Assembly: GCA_023420935.1 (NCBI GenBank)
Contig: JAEZUR010000010.1
Span: 1-61,432, forward strand
Direction: 5' to 3'
DNA length: 61,432 nt
Source: Bacillota bacterium
GTDB taxonomy: Bacteria > Bacillota > Clostridia > Lachnospirales > Lachnospiraceae
Part shown: positions 24,820 to 32,634 of the stretch, piece after piece
Position numbering within the stretch: position 1 is the first letter of the stretch
Layout: every line of letters begins with the position of its first letter
Notes under the pieces: model-generated
What the model saw: only the letters and a program-made list of their open reading frames with translations
Database searches by the model: none
Told to the model about the DNA's origin: nothing
Program-made: the position numbers and the translations under genes

Positions 24820-25806
24820 TCAAATCTCATTCGAATCCTCGTGCTTCAAATCCCAATACCAGGTATTGTTGATTCGCTTTGCTTTGATTCCTAATTCCTT
24901 CTTGGCACTTTCCAAAGTCCTCTTGGAAATTCCTTCACCCGAGGCAATATCCATAATCTCACTACTTGGCATCATGATTTTATCTGCGCTCAAATCTTTC
25001 AATAACAGCTTTGCCTGCTCCAATTTATTTGCTTTTGGAACAACCCCACCAAGTACTTCATCTGCTGTAATATCATAATCACCTACCCAGCAAAAACCAT
25101 CTTCTTCAAGGGCAAATGCTTTGGCATGTCCAAAGGCAGCTAAGTTATTCTTAATCTGAATCACTGCCCTCATTTGTTCCTGCCCTTCGATTCGCCCAAC
25201 TAGAATCACACTTCTTGCAACTGCAAAGAAATCTATAGAACCCATACCACGATACGCCGCTTTTGCTCCACCACCTTTATTCATATGACCGATAAGAACA
25301 ATGGCGCACCCCGTTTTCTCAGCCAATGCTCCAAGCTTTTTTGTCATATCACGAGCTTCATTGGCACGATTCATATCCGTACCACCACCAAGATATGCCT
25401 GAATCGGATCTAGAATAAGCAGTTTTGCATTTTGCTTTATTATTGCTTCCTCTAATCGCTCATCTACCATAGATACTGATTTTTCACTTTCATCTATAAT
25501 AGAAATCCTATTACAATTAGCTCCTGCAAGATCCAGTCTAGGCTTCACGGTGTCAGCCAAACCATCCTCTGCCGTTTGGTAAATTACATTGATTGGCTCC
25601 ATAGGCTTCATTTCATCATCAAGACCTTCTCCCTTTGATAGTCTCGCCGCTATGTTCAATACCAAAGTACTTTTACCATCTCCAGGATCTCCCTGAATGA
25701 TGGTAAGTTTTCCATATGGAATAAATGGATACCAAAGCCAATCAATGGAACTCGCCTGTACATCTGCCATATTAATCATCTTTAGTTCAACTTTTGTTTC
25801 CTCCAC
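24820..25806 (-). CDS. RepA/KaiC-type AAA ATPase (plasmid replication helicase-like)
   Basis: This is a protein of about 328 residues. Walker A is IIQGDPGDGKSTLVLNIAARL, Walker B is AKLLILDPIQAYLGGG, and IVLIGHMNKGGGAKAAYRGMGS follows, as in RepA/RSF1010-type hexameric helicases (AAA_25). The C-terminal part (about 255-328) looks like a winged helix (SSEIMDIASGEGISKRTLESAKKELG). The GTG at 25806, about 10 nt from AGGAG, is preferred; an ATG at 25866 overlaps the upstream gene by 80 nt. It probably unwinds DNA in replication of the excised element. Confidence 0.85.
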   Translation of the reverse strand: MEETKVELKMINMADVQASSIDWLWYPFIPYGKLTIIQGDPGDGKSTLVLNIAARLSKGEGLDDEMKPMEPINVIYQTAEDGLADTVKPRLDLAGANCNRISIIDESEKSVSMVDERLEEAIIKQNAKLLILDPIQAYLGGGTDMNRANEARDMTKKLGALAEKTGCAIVLIGHMNKGGGAKAAYRGMGSIDFFAVARSVILVGRIEGQEQMRAVIQIKNNLAAFGHAKAFALEEDGFCWVGDYDITADEVLGGVVPKANKLEQAKLLLKDLSADKIMMPSSEIMDIASGEGISKRTLESAKKELGIKAKRINNTWYWDLKHEDSNEI

Positions 25807-26182
25807 AATTCTCACTCTCCTTTCCGGCTGTACTTCTTCCTTCCCACAAATATCGTGCCCCTTCAAGCATCCATAGAATAGCTTTTAACATATATTCGTA
25901 GTCCAGCTGTAATTCCTGTATTTCTTCACTGGTTATCTGAATATCTTCTAATAAAATCTGTTCATGCATCTGATGAATATTTTGTTGCATTTTCTGCAAT
26001 TCCTCCACCAACACATATACCGTCTCTTTCTTACCAACAACACATACATGATTATAAATACAGGAACGAATAAAATAATCTTTTTTCAACATTCCACTTG
26101 CCTTAATCTTTGCTTCAATTTCTCTCCTCTCGTAATCAGAAATACGAAAACTGATCGTTGGATTCTTATGAACTCCTGGCAT
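25787..26182 (-). CDS. MobC/ribbon-helix-helix-like accessory protein
   Basis: This 131-residue protein begins with a ribbon-helix-helix-like region (NPTISFRISDYERREIEAKIKASGMLKKDYFIRSCIYN, split here only in reading). A helical, Glu/Gln-rich C-terminal half follows. It resembles the small MobC-like proteins that follow integrases in clostridial elements. Its ATG overlaps the integrase stop (TAATG), so translation is coupled. It may bind DNA near the replication or transfer origin. Confidence 0.6.
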   Translation of the reverse strand: MPGVHKNPTISFRISDYERREIEAKIKASGMLKKDYFIRSCIYNHVCVVGKKETVYVLVEELQKMQQNIHQMHEQILLEDIQITSEEIQELQLDYEYMLKAILWMLEGARYLWEGRSTAGKESENCGGNKS

Positions 26183-27276
26183 TATTCCTCACCTTCCTTA
26201 TCTGAAATCACAAATGCATCATTTAACATGGTTGCCATCTGCTTCTGCTCACTTGGAAACATGTGTGCATAGCGAAAAGTTATATCCGAACTTTCATGAC
26301 CAACTCTGGAACCAATGGCTACGGCTGTAAATCCCATGTTGATTAGTAGAGATACGTGGCTGTGACGTAGATCATGAATTCTAATTCTCTGCACCCCTGC
26401 TTTCTTCGCACCTCGATCCATTTCATGATGCAAATATGTTTTTGTAATATGAAACAACCTGTCTTTCTTGGTAATTCCATATAACCGACTCATATAATCC
26501 TGCAATTCATCTCGCAAAAAATCAGGAATCACTACATCACGTTTACTCTTTGGAGTCTTTGGATCTGTAATAACATCTTTACCCCTGATTCGCTGATAGG
26601 ATTTTGTGATATGAATCATGCTCTTTGGAATATCAATATCTGCTGGTGTTAGTGCTAGTAATTCTCCCATTCGAAGACCACACCAATAGAGAATCTGAAA
26701 CGCATAATATGATACTGGTTTATCCTTTACCTGCTCGATAAATTTCAAATACTCTTCTTTTGTCCAAAAGAGCATTTCATCTGCTTTTCCTTTTCCCAAT
26801 GGTCCAGCCTTCACTACAGGATTTTCTTTCAATTCATAAAATCGTACTGCATGATTAAATAACGCGCTCAGCTCCGATTGAATGGTTTTCAGATACGTTG
26901 GTTTAAATAATGCTCCCTGCGGATTCTTAAGCTTAATCATCTGATTCTGCCACTGAATAATATCTGTCGGTTTGATATCCTTCATTTTCTTGTCCTTGAA
27001 ATAAGGGAGTATCTTGCTGTTAATAACCGCTTCTTTCGTATTCCAAGTATTTTCCTTTAATTTGGGTTTCATATCTCTCGTATAGGCTTCTACAAAGTCA
27101 TCAAAAGTCATTTCCAAATTAGCTTCTTCTTTCATACGAAAATGCTGCTCCCACTCTAGTGCTTCTCTCCTGGTCTTAAACCCACGCTTTAACTTACGCT
27201 TGTTCTTGCCAGTCCAATCATAATAATGGAACGAGACATACCATGTGCCTCGCTCCTCATCTTTATATGCTGCCAT
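26182..27276 (-). CDS. int: tyrosine-family integrase
   Basis: This 364-residue integrase starts at the ATG at 27276, preceded by AAAGGAG. It has an N-terminal arm-binding beta domain (GTWYVSFHYYDWTGKNKRKL), a SAM-like core-binding domain (about 55-150) and a catalytic domain. The active residues are R202 (GLRMGE), H301 and R304 (HDLRHSH), H327 (VGHES) and Y336 (FRYAHMF). It is of the Tn916/ICE type, with an excisionase-like gene directly upstream. It catalyses integration and excision of the element. Confidence 0.95.
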   Translation of the reverse strand: MAAYKDEERGTWYVSFHYYDWTGKNKRKLKRGFKTRREALEWEQHFRMKEEANLEMTFDDFVEAYTRDMKPKLKENTWNTKEAVINSKILPYFKDKKMKDIKPTDIIQWQNQMIKLKNPQGALFKPTYLKTIQSELSALFNHAVRFYELKENPVVKAGPLGKGKADEMLFWTKEEYLKFIEQVKDKPVSYYAFQILYWCGLRMGELLALTPADIDIPKSMIHITKSYQRIRGKDVITDPKTPKSKRDVVIPDFLRDELQDYMSRLYGITKKDRLFHITKTYLHHEMDRGAKKAGVQRIRIHDLRHSHVSLLINMGFTAVAIGSRVGHESSDITFRYAHMFPSEQKQMATMLNDAFVISDKEGEE

Positions 27277-27291
27277 CAATTACTCCTTTCG

Positions 27292-27480
27292 TTACGCTGT
27301 TACTCTTACTCCGTAAAACTTCTCTTCAAAATACTTAGTTGCTACTTTGCCAGGTATGGTAATAAAACCTTTTGCGTCAAGCTCTTCATTCATCTGTTTG
27401 ATGAGTTTGTACGCATATGGTTTTGAAATGCCAAGCATTTCTGCCATCTCAGCTGCTGTAATATAAATTGCTCCTTCCAT
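27292..27480 (-). CDS. xis: excisionase-like small HTH protein
   Basis: This 62-residue protein starts at the ATG at 27480 (MEGAIYITAAEMAEML), preceded by AAAGGAGG. The longer frame begins inside the leader. The helix-turn-helix is ITAAEMAEMLGISKPYAYKLIKQ, typical of the MerR-like/excisionase fold, and it is followed by FITIPGKVATKYFEEKFYG, the usual Xis ending. It lies 15 nt upstream of int and probably bends DNA at the ends to drive excision. Confidence 0.85.
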   Translation of the reverse strand: MEGAIYITAAEMAEMLGISKPYAYKLIKQMNEELDAKGFITIPGKVATKYFEEKFYGVRVTA

Positions 27481-27661
27481 CCATCCACCTCCTTTGTATA
27501 AAAATTTCAAAATATAACTAGGGACCTGGGGAACCACCCCGGCCGCTCAACTATTGTTTGGACTATTGCAGCAAGATCAGGTGCTATAACTCACGTTATA
27601 GCTACGGTTTCCCAATTTGGAAAATCGTTGGCGTTCTGTGTATTCATATGTTGTTGATGTT

Positions 27662-27781
27662 TCAATCAACCTCGGCTATACGCCCCGGGCCTGCTCTTGT
27701 GTGAGATATTCCCGCCAGTTCTGGGAGTGTCATCATCGCTCGCTTCCTTATCAGAAGGTCTTGGCAAATGTCTGTTAACAT
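27662..27781 (-). CDS. possible 39-residue protein upstream of xis
   Basis: An ATG-started frame of 39 codons lies within the xis leader (LLIRKRAMMTLPELAGISHT, TRAGPGRIAEVD). MTLPELAGISHTR looks faintly like a helix-turn-helix. The ribosome site is weak (GAGCGG). It may be a small regulator, a leader peptide, or noise. Confidence 0.25.
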   Translation of the reverse strand: MLTDICQDLLIRKRAMMTLPELAGISHTRAGPGRIAEVD

Positions 27782-27810
27782 ATGGTACCGCTCATTCAGT
27801 TGTATTAGTG

Positions 27811-27826
27811 TTCGCTTCAAGGCGAA
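27811..27826. promoter_or_regulatory. operator O1 of the Xre repressor
   Basis: TTCGCTTCAAGGCGAA lies just downstream of the leftward promoter start. It shares the TTCGC-N6-GCGAA form with O2, O3 and the copy at 8196. Confidence 0.7.
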
Positions 27827-27844
27827 TATCCTGTTGTGATACCT

Positions 27845-27873
27845 ATTATAGTTCGCCTCATAGCGAATGTCAA
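27845..27873 (-). promoter_or_regulatory. leftward promoter PL for xis-int, with operator O2 in its spacer
   Basis: On the minus strand TTGACA (27868-27873) and TATAAT (27845-27850) are 17 bp apart, a perfect consensus. The whole spacer is filled by the palindrome TTCGCTATGAGGCGAA (operator O2, 27852-27867), so a bound repressor must block polymerase. A minus-strand GGTATCA at 27837-27843 lies at the start point. Confidence 0.85.
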
Positions 27874-27880
27874 TATTATT

Positions 27881-27896
27881 TTCGCCTCTAGGCGAA
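27881..27896. promoter_or_regulatory. operator O3, next to the rightward promoter
   Basis: TTCGCCTCTAGGCGAA lies just upstream of the -35 box of the rightward promoter and just upstream of PL. Binding here could both repress PL and tune the repressor's own promoter. Confidence 0.7.
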
Positions 27897-27904
27897 CATT
27901 TTTA

Positions 27905-27933
27905 TTTACTGTATCTCATTTATCAGATATAAT
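27905..27933 (+). promoter_or_regulatory. rightward promoter PR for the Xre repressor
   Basis: TATAAT at 27928-27933 has TTTACT 17 bp upstream (27905-27910). It is weaker than the leftward promoter and is next to operator O3. It leads to an ATG at 27985 with AAAGGAGA. Confidence 0.6.
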
Positions 27934-27984
27934 AAGTCCTATAAGGTTTCATTTTTATTTAATTTCCAGTAAAGGAGACAGACT

Positions 27985-28539
27985 ATGACCATTGGTAAAA
28001 AAATAAAATTTGTACGAAAACTCAGAAAAATGACCCAGCAGGAACTTGGAGTTGCTGTTGGTTTGGAAGAAAAAGGAGCTGCAAATCGTATTGCACAATA
28101 CGAATGCGATTACAGAGTTCCTCAAAAAGACATGCTTTTAGATATGGCAAAAGCTATGGATATTAATCCCCTGAACTTTGTTAGCGAAGTTCCAGGAAGC
28201 GCAGAAGATATTATGCAGACTTTCTTCTGGCTGGACGAAGATAACCGCGGTGCAATCAATCTTTTTTCTCTTATCCGTAGTAATAAAAAAGAAAAAGCCA
28301 CCACAAAGGCGGTAGCCCAATATGATGACAATGATGATTACTGGCCAGATGAACCGCCAGTGGGTATGTGGTTTAATTATGGATTGGTTGATGAATTCAT
28401 GAGGGAATGGATGATTCGAAAGCAGGAATTGGCGAAGAACGAGATTACTGAAAATGAGTATTTGGAATGGAAATTGAATTGGCCAGATACATGTGATGAT
28501 TGTGGGAAATTTGAAGCAAAGAATGGATGGCGAAATTAA
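27985..28539 (+). CDS. Xre-family (Cro/CI-type) repressor of the element
   Basis: This 184-residue protein has an N-terminal HTH_3 domain (residues 4-65: IGKKIKFVRKLRKMTQQELG, then VPQKDMLLDMAKAMDI). A charged C-terminal half has no recognised peptidase or CI-cleavage motif and contains two tryptophan-rich segments and a CDDCGKF Cys pair. It is transcribed away from xis-int, with three palindromic operators between. It is most likely the repressor that keeps the element silent. Its stop abuts the ATG of the next gene (TAAATG). Confidence 0.85.
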   Translation: MTIGKKIKFVRKLRKMTQQELGVAVGLEEKGAANRIAQYECDYRVPQKDMLLDMAKAMDINPLNFVSEVPGSAEDIMQTFFWLDEDNRGAINLFSLIRSNKKEKATTKAVAQYDDNDDYWPDEPPVGMWFNYGLVDEFMREWMIRKQELAKNEITENEYLEWKLNWPDTCDDCGKFEAKNGWRN

Positions 28540-29886
28540 ATGCAATTATTTGATAAATTTGTGGATGAAAAAAAGCTGTCAACAGTTTTTAAAACTATAC
28601 GTGATAATAATGATTATTTACCCGTTAAGATGACCTTAGAAGAAATTTTTGCTAATTACAATGATATTGATGGAAATTTCATAGAACAATTTCAAACTAC
28701 CGGATTTAATGCACGCTTATTAGAACTATATTTTTATCAATATTTTAAAGAGTGTAATTTTAAAATTGATCGTTCACACCAATATCCTGATTTTATTGTT
28801 AATAAAAGAAATATTTCTGTAGCTGTCGAAATCACCACTGCTAATGGACAACATAGTAATACTGGTGGTGTAACTATTAATGAATCATTATTAAATGGGA
28901 CATATGAACCTGAATCAGATTCAGAATATGAAGAAAAATTACATAATGAGATTCCCATACGATTTTCTTCAGCTATATTTAATAAATTAAAAAAACGTTA
29001 TTGGGAAAACGATCACTGTAAAGATATGCCATTTGTAATAGCATTGTCTGGATTTTTTGAGGAATTGTCTTTAAACTATTCCTTCTCTTCTCTTTGTGAA
29101 ATACTTTATGGTAAAAAAATAGGATTCGAAGATGGATATTTTTCAGAAGTGCCTGTACATATTCATAAATTTAACGGAAAAGATATTCCTTCTGCCCTTT
29201 ATTTTGCCCCAAACACTGACTGGAAGGAAATTGAAAATATTAGTGCAATAATTTTTCAAAATTCGGCCAGTATAGCCAAATTCCGTAGAATGGGCTGGTA
29301 TAATGATTATTATAATAGTCTTCAAATTATTGGTAGGAAAGGATTTGCAGCAGATAATAACAAATATGCCACATTACCCCGCGAGCTAGGTTATACTTTA
29401 GATTCTGCACCATTTCACGAACAATGGGGAAATGATTTAGTAATTTTACATAATCCAAATGCAAAAAAACCTATCCCGAAAGGTTATTTTGAAAATGCTC
29501 TTGATATATGGATTGAAGATGGGCAATTTCAATCTAAATTACCAAAGCATACTGTTCATTTTTTTAATTCGACAACCCAGGTTTTTGCATACCAATTATT
29601 GAAACCCAATCAATCGAATATAGAAAATATTACAAAATATGAGTTTTATAAAATTGCAAATTTATTCAAAAACATTGATTTCAAAAATTCTATTGAAATG
29701 TATTGGTATAAGACTAGTTCTAATATCTTAGGTACAATTTATTCAACACAAGGTAAGAAATATGGATTTAAAATACTCTCAAAAATATCTACTGCTAAAA
29801 GTTATACGCTCACAAAAAACATTGATTCTTTTAATACAATAGATTTGGCTGCAACGAATTTATTTGATGAAATGAGCAAGCTTTAA
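28540..29886 (+). CDS. putative PD-(D/E)xK-like nuclease or defence protein
   Basis: This 448-residue protein starts right after the repressor stop, so it is made from the same mRNA. Residues 55-100 look like a nuclease core: E62 in LLELYFYQYFK, then D84 in YPDFIVNKR and E97 in VAVEITTA, which fits E...PD...ExT. The usual last Lys is Thr. From memory it resembles proteins carried in database entries under the odd name 'glycosaminoglycan attachment site'. No membrane segment is seen. Cargo position beside the repressor suggests defence or toxicity; neither is shown. Confidence 0.5.
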   Translation: MQLFDKFVDEKKLSTVFKTIRDNNDYLPVKMTLEEIFANYNDIDGNFIEQFQTTGFNARLLELYFYQYFKECNFKIDRSHQYPDFIVNKRNISVAVEITTANGQHSNTGGVTINESLLNGTYEPESDSEYEEKLHNEIPIRFSSAIFNKLKKRYWENDHCKDMPFVIALSGFFEELSLNYSFSSLCEILYGKKIGFEDGYFSEVPVHIHKFNGKDIPSALYFAPNTDWKEIENISAIIFQNSASIAKFRRMGWYNDYYNSLQIIGRKGFAADNNKYATLPRELGYTLDSAPFHEQWGNDLVILHNPNAKKPIPKGYFENALDIWIEDGQFQSKLPKHTVHFFNSTTQVFAYQLLKPNQSNIENITKYEFYKIANLFKNIDFKNSIEMYWYKTSSNILGTIYSTQGKKYGFKILSKISTAKSYTLTKNIDSFNTIDLAATNLFDEMSKL

Positions 29887-29893
29887 TAATCTA

Positions 29894-29911
29894 GGTATCA
29901 AAAAGGTATCA
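29894..29911 (+). repeat. paired GGTATCA repeats, right end
   Basis: Two GGTATCA copies start at 29894 and 29905 (11 bp apart), just past the last cargo gene. They match the pair at 8291-8308 in spacing and orientation, as expected for integrase arm sites at the two ends. Confidence 0.5.
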
Positions 29912-29922
29912 CACCCCAAAGA

Positions 29923-29964
29923 AAAGCCCCAAGAACCGCGTAAATACACCATTCTTGGGGCTTT
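29923..29964 (-). terminator. guaA terminator (bidirectional)
   Basis: A perfect 13-bp stem (AAAGCCCCAAGAA at 29923-29935 / TTCTTGGGGCTTT at 29952-29964) is followed by T-rich DNA on both strands. It lies six nt past the guaA stop and probably also ends plus-strand transcripts of the nuclease-like gene. Confidence 0.85.
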
Positions 29965-29969
29965 GTTCT

Positions 29970-31511
29970 CTATTCAAACTCAATCGTAGCCGGTGGCTTC
30001 CCGGTACAATCGTACATTACTCTATTAACTCCCTTAACTTCATTTACAATTCTACTAGTAACCTTCCCAAGAATCTCCCAAGGAAGATCTGCAGATTCAG
30101 CTGTCATGAAGTCAGTTGTTGTTACCGCGCGAAGCGCAATAGCATAATCATAAGTTCTCTCATCGCCCATAACACCTACGGAACGCATATTAGTCAATGC
30201 TGCAAAGTACTGGCCGATCTTCTTATCCCAACCAGCTTTGGCGATCTCTTCACGGTAAATATAATCTGCATCCTGAACGATACGTACTTTCTCAGCTGTT
30301 ACTGCTCCGATGATACGGATTCCAAGTCCTGGACCTGGGAATGGCTGTCTGTATACTAGATATTCAGGAATTCCTAATTCTAAGCCTGCTTTTCTTACTT
30401 CGTCCTTGAATAACAGACGAAGGGGCTCAATGATTTCCTTGAAGTCTACATAATCAGGTAGTCCACCTACGTTGTGGTGGGATTTGATTACGGCGGATTT
30501 GCCTAATCCACTTTCGATTACGTCAGGGTAGATGGTTCCTTGTACTAGGAAGTCTACGGTTCCGATCTTCTTGGCTTCTTCTTCGAAAACGCGGATGAAT
30601 TCTTCACCGATGATCTTTCTCTTAGCTTCTGGTTCTTCTACTCCATCTAATTTCTCATAGAATCTATCTTGGGCGTTTACGCGGATGAAGTTTAGGTCGT
30701 AGTGGCCGTTTGGACCAAATACGGCTTCTACTTCGTCACCTTCATTTTTACGAAGAAGACCATGATCTACGAATACGCAGGTAAGTTGTTTGCCGATTGC
30801 TTTGGATAACATTACGGCTGCTACGGAAGAGTCTACTCCACCAGAAAGGGCGCAAAGTACTTTTCCATCGCCTACCTTTTCACGGATGGCTTTGATGCTG
30901 GTTTCTACGAAGGAATCCATTTTCCATTCGCCTTTACATCCACATGCTTCATATAAGAAGTTGCGAAGCATTGCAGTTCCTTCTTCGGTATGAACTACTT
31001 CTGGGTGGAACTGAACAGCGTAAAGTCCTTTTTCTTCTATTTCCATGGCTGCTACTGGACAGGAATCGGATACGGCTGTTACCTGGAATCCGTCAGCTAA
31101 TCTATCGATACGGTCGCCGTGACTCATCCAACAGATGGATTTCTTAGAAATGTTTTTAAACAGTTTTGACTCTGTTTTAAATTCTACTTCTGTCTTACCG
31201 TATTCTCTCATATCTGCTTTGATAACAGATCCGCCAAGAAGGTAAGTCATAAGCTGTGAACCGTAGCAGATTCCAAGGATTGGAATACCAAGTTCAAGAA
31301 TTTCTTTCTCACAATGAGGTGCACCATCTTCATATACACTAGATGGACCGCCGGTAAAAATGATTCCTTTTGGATTCATTTCTTTTATCTGTTCTACGGA
31401 AAGATTGTAAGGTAATACTTCGCAGTATACGTTACATTCTCTGACTCTTCTTGCAATCAACTGGTTATATTGTCCACCAAAATCAAGTACAATAACTGTT
31501 TCTTTTTCCAC
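29970..31511 (-). CDS. guaA: GMP synthase (glutamine-hydrolysing)
   Basis: This 513-residue enzyme converts XMP, ATP and glutamine to GMP. The start is the GTG at 31511 (MEKETVIVLDFGGQYNQLIA), with AGGAGG nine nt upstream; an ATG 39 nt earlier lacks a site. The amidotransferase domain has its Cys in LGICYGSQL and its His/Glu in VQFHPEVVHTEEG. The ATP-pyrophosphatase loop is SGGVDSSVAAV. The C-terminal dimer domain ends PPATIEFE. The 3' end of this gene is a known landing site for integrative elements, and one lies just downstream here. Confidence 0.97.
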   Translation of the reverse strand: MEKETVIVLDFGGQYNQLIARRVRECNVYCEVLPYNLSVEQIKEMNPKGIIFTGGPSSVYEDGAPHCEKEILELGIPILGICYGSQLMTYLLGGSVIKADMREYGKTEVEFKTESKLFKNISKKSICWMSHGDRIDRLADGFQVTAVSDSCPVAAMEIEEKGLYAVQFHPEVVHTEEGTAMLRNFLYEACGCKGEWKMDSFVETSIKAIREKVGDGKVLCALSGGVDSSVAAVMLSKAIGKQLTCVFVDHGLLRKNEGDEVEAVFGPNGHYDLNFIRVNAQDRFYEKLDGVEEPEAKRKIIGEEFIRVFEEEAKKIGTVDFLVQGTIYPDVIESGLGKSAVIKSHHNVGGLPDYVDFKEIIEPLRLLFKDEVRKAGLELGIPEYLVYRQPFPGPGLGIRIIGAVTAEKVRIVQDADYIYREEIAKAGWDKKIGQYFAALTNMRSVGVMGDERTYDYAIALRAVTTTDFMTAESADLPWEILGKVTSRIVNEVKGVNRVMYDCTGKPPATIEFE

Positions 31512-31876
31512 GTAAACATCCTCCTGATTTTTATTCGCCAATGGGACCATGAAGCATTTTCACTACAAAGTCTCGGTTTACATTTTCACAATAGCTTTAT
31601 AATACAACATTTTCTTGTACTCGACTAGCCCTAAAATTGATTTTGTCGGATTTTCAGTAAAATAGTGCTGAACGGATGGTTATTTCAGATTTTTTTGTAC
31701 TATATGCCCCGCCAACGATACTACCACGAAAACGACAAATAGAATGACATAATAAGAATATTATTATCCTTAATACATCATTCTATTTCATAATCTTATC
31801 ATATACTATTTACTTAACTTTATTATTTCACAATCTTAATACGATCTCATATTTTTACGCTCTCGAAATTAGACAA

Positions 31877-31997
31877 CCTCATAATTTCGCAAGTGATAAT
31901 TATAAAATCTGATAATTATATAAACTCATAATTTAACAATCTCATAATCTTACAATCTCATAATCTCATAAACTCATAATCTCATAATCTCATAAAT
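31877..31997. repeat. degenerate CTCATAAT tandem repeat
   Basis: The octamer CTCATAAT, with variants such as CTGATAAT and CTCATAAA, recurs with 2-8 nt between copies over about 120 nt. The spacing is often close to 8 or 16. It fills the gap between guaA and yfbR, a 460-nt region with no gene. AT-rich phased repeats can bend DNA, but no function is known. Confidence 0.6.
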
Positions 31998-32023
31998 TGA
32001 TCACCGTGAATAAAAGACAAATT

Positions 32024-32605
32024 CTAGTTAAGTTCATCCAACGTCTTATTATACGACGGAAGAAATTCTTGCATAAATATATCTACTTCTTCTAGCTTCA
32101 TCTCTTCTACCGCTTTGAGCAACGCTTTCTCTGCACTAATAAACTCCTGATTCCCAGCTTTCTTCTCTTCCATACATTTAATCAACGCAGATAGCTTATC
32201 GGCTGCTTTCACCAGCTTCCATAAGAACTTATCCTCTTCTTGCTTAAAAAATAGCGTATCATAAGATGGGCGTAGATCATCTGGTAGCATGGATAATAAT
32301 TTATTAGCGGCTACATTCTCCACTTCTTTAAATGCCCCCTGAATCTCTGCATTAAAATACTTCACAGGAGTAGGCATATCTCCAGTAATAATCTCAGTAC
32401 AATCATGATACATTCCAATGAGTGCTGCCTTTTCTGCATTCAGTTGATTGCCCAGACGAACGTTACTAATCACCGCCAGTACATGAGCAATCATGGCTAC
32501 CTCCAAGGAATGCTCGCTGATATTTTCTGTTTGCGAGTTGCGCATCAGTGCCCATCGTTCTATATATTTCATTCTTGACATCATAGCAAAAAAATGATGA
32601 TCCAT
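32024..32605 (-). CDS. yfbR: 5'-deoxynucleotidase (HD domain), YfbR family
   Basis: This 193-residue HD-domain phosphohydrolase dephosphorylates deoxyribonucleoside 5'-monophosphates. The metal ligands are His in ISEHSLEVAM, the HD pair in IGMYHDCTEIITGD, and a later Asp in VKAADKLSALIKC. Size and the N-terminal FFAMMSRMKYIERWALMRN match E. coli YfbR. It is preceded by a good GAGGGG site and follows uvrA by 29 nt, so it may be the last gene of the uvrB-uvrA-yfbR transcript. Confidence 0.9.
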   Translation of the reverse strand: MDHHFFAMMSRMKYIERWALMRNSQTENISEHSLEVAMIAHVLAVISNVRLGNQLNAEKAALIGMYHDCTEIITGDMPTPVKYFNAEIQGAFKEVENVAANKLLSMLPDDLRPSYDTLFFKQEEDKFLWKLVKAADKLSALIKCMEEKKAGNQEFISAEKALLKAVEEMKLEEVDIFMQEFLPSYNKTLDELN

Positions 32606-32634
32606 GTTAGTTCCCCTCTCCCTTATCCAAACGT

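Larger units (their letters stand above)
27538..27836 (-). other. structured leader between the leftward promoter and xis
   Basis: The leftward promoter lies 365 nt before xis. The leader contains a perfect 8-bp hairpin (GCTATAAC/GTTATAGC near 27581), a GGGG-N5-CCCC stem near the end, and a possible 39-residue frame at 27662-27781. No riboswitch class was recognised. Confidence 0.45.

Noticed and set aside
27697..27891. 64-codon plus-strand frame in the control region
   Set aside because: It runs through two operators and the leftward promoter and has no ribosome site.
8348..29912. Calling the element a prophage
   Set aside because: No capsid, portal, terminase, tail or lysis genes are present; relaxase, MobC and ParM point to a mobilizable element.
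8348..29912. Calling the element a self-transmissible conjugative element
   Set aside because: No VirB4, VirD4/coupling protein or other mating-pair genes are found, so it would need a helper.
29955..30359. 134-codon plus-strand frame over the guaA 3' end
   Set aside because: It lies opposite guaA with no ribosome site and starts in the terminator; it is a shadow frame.
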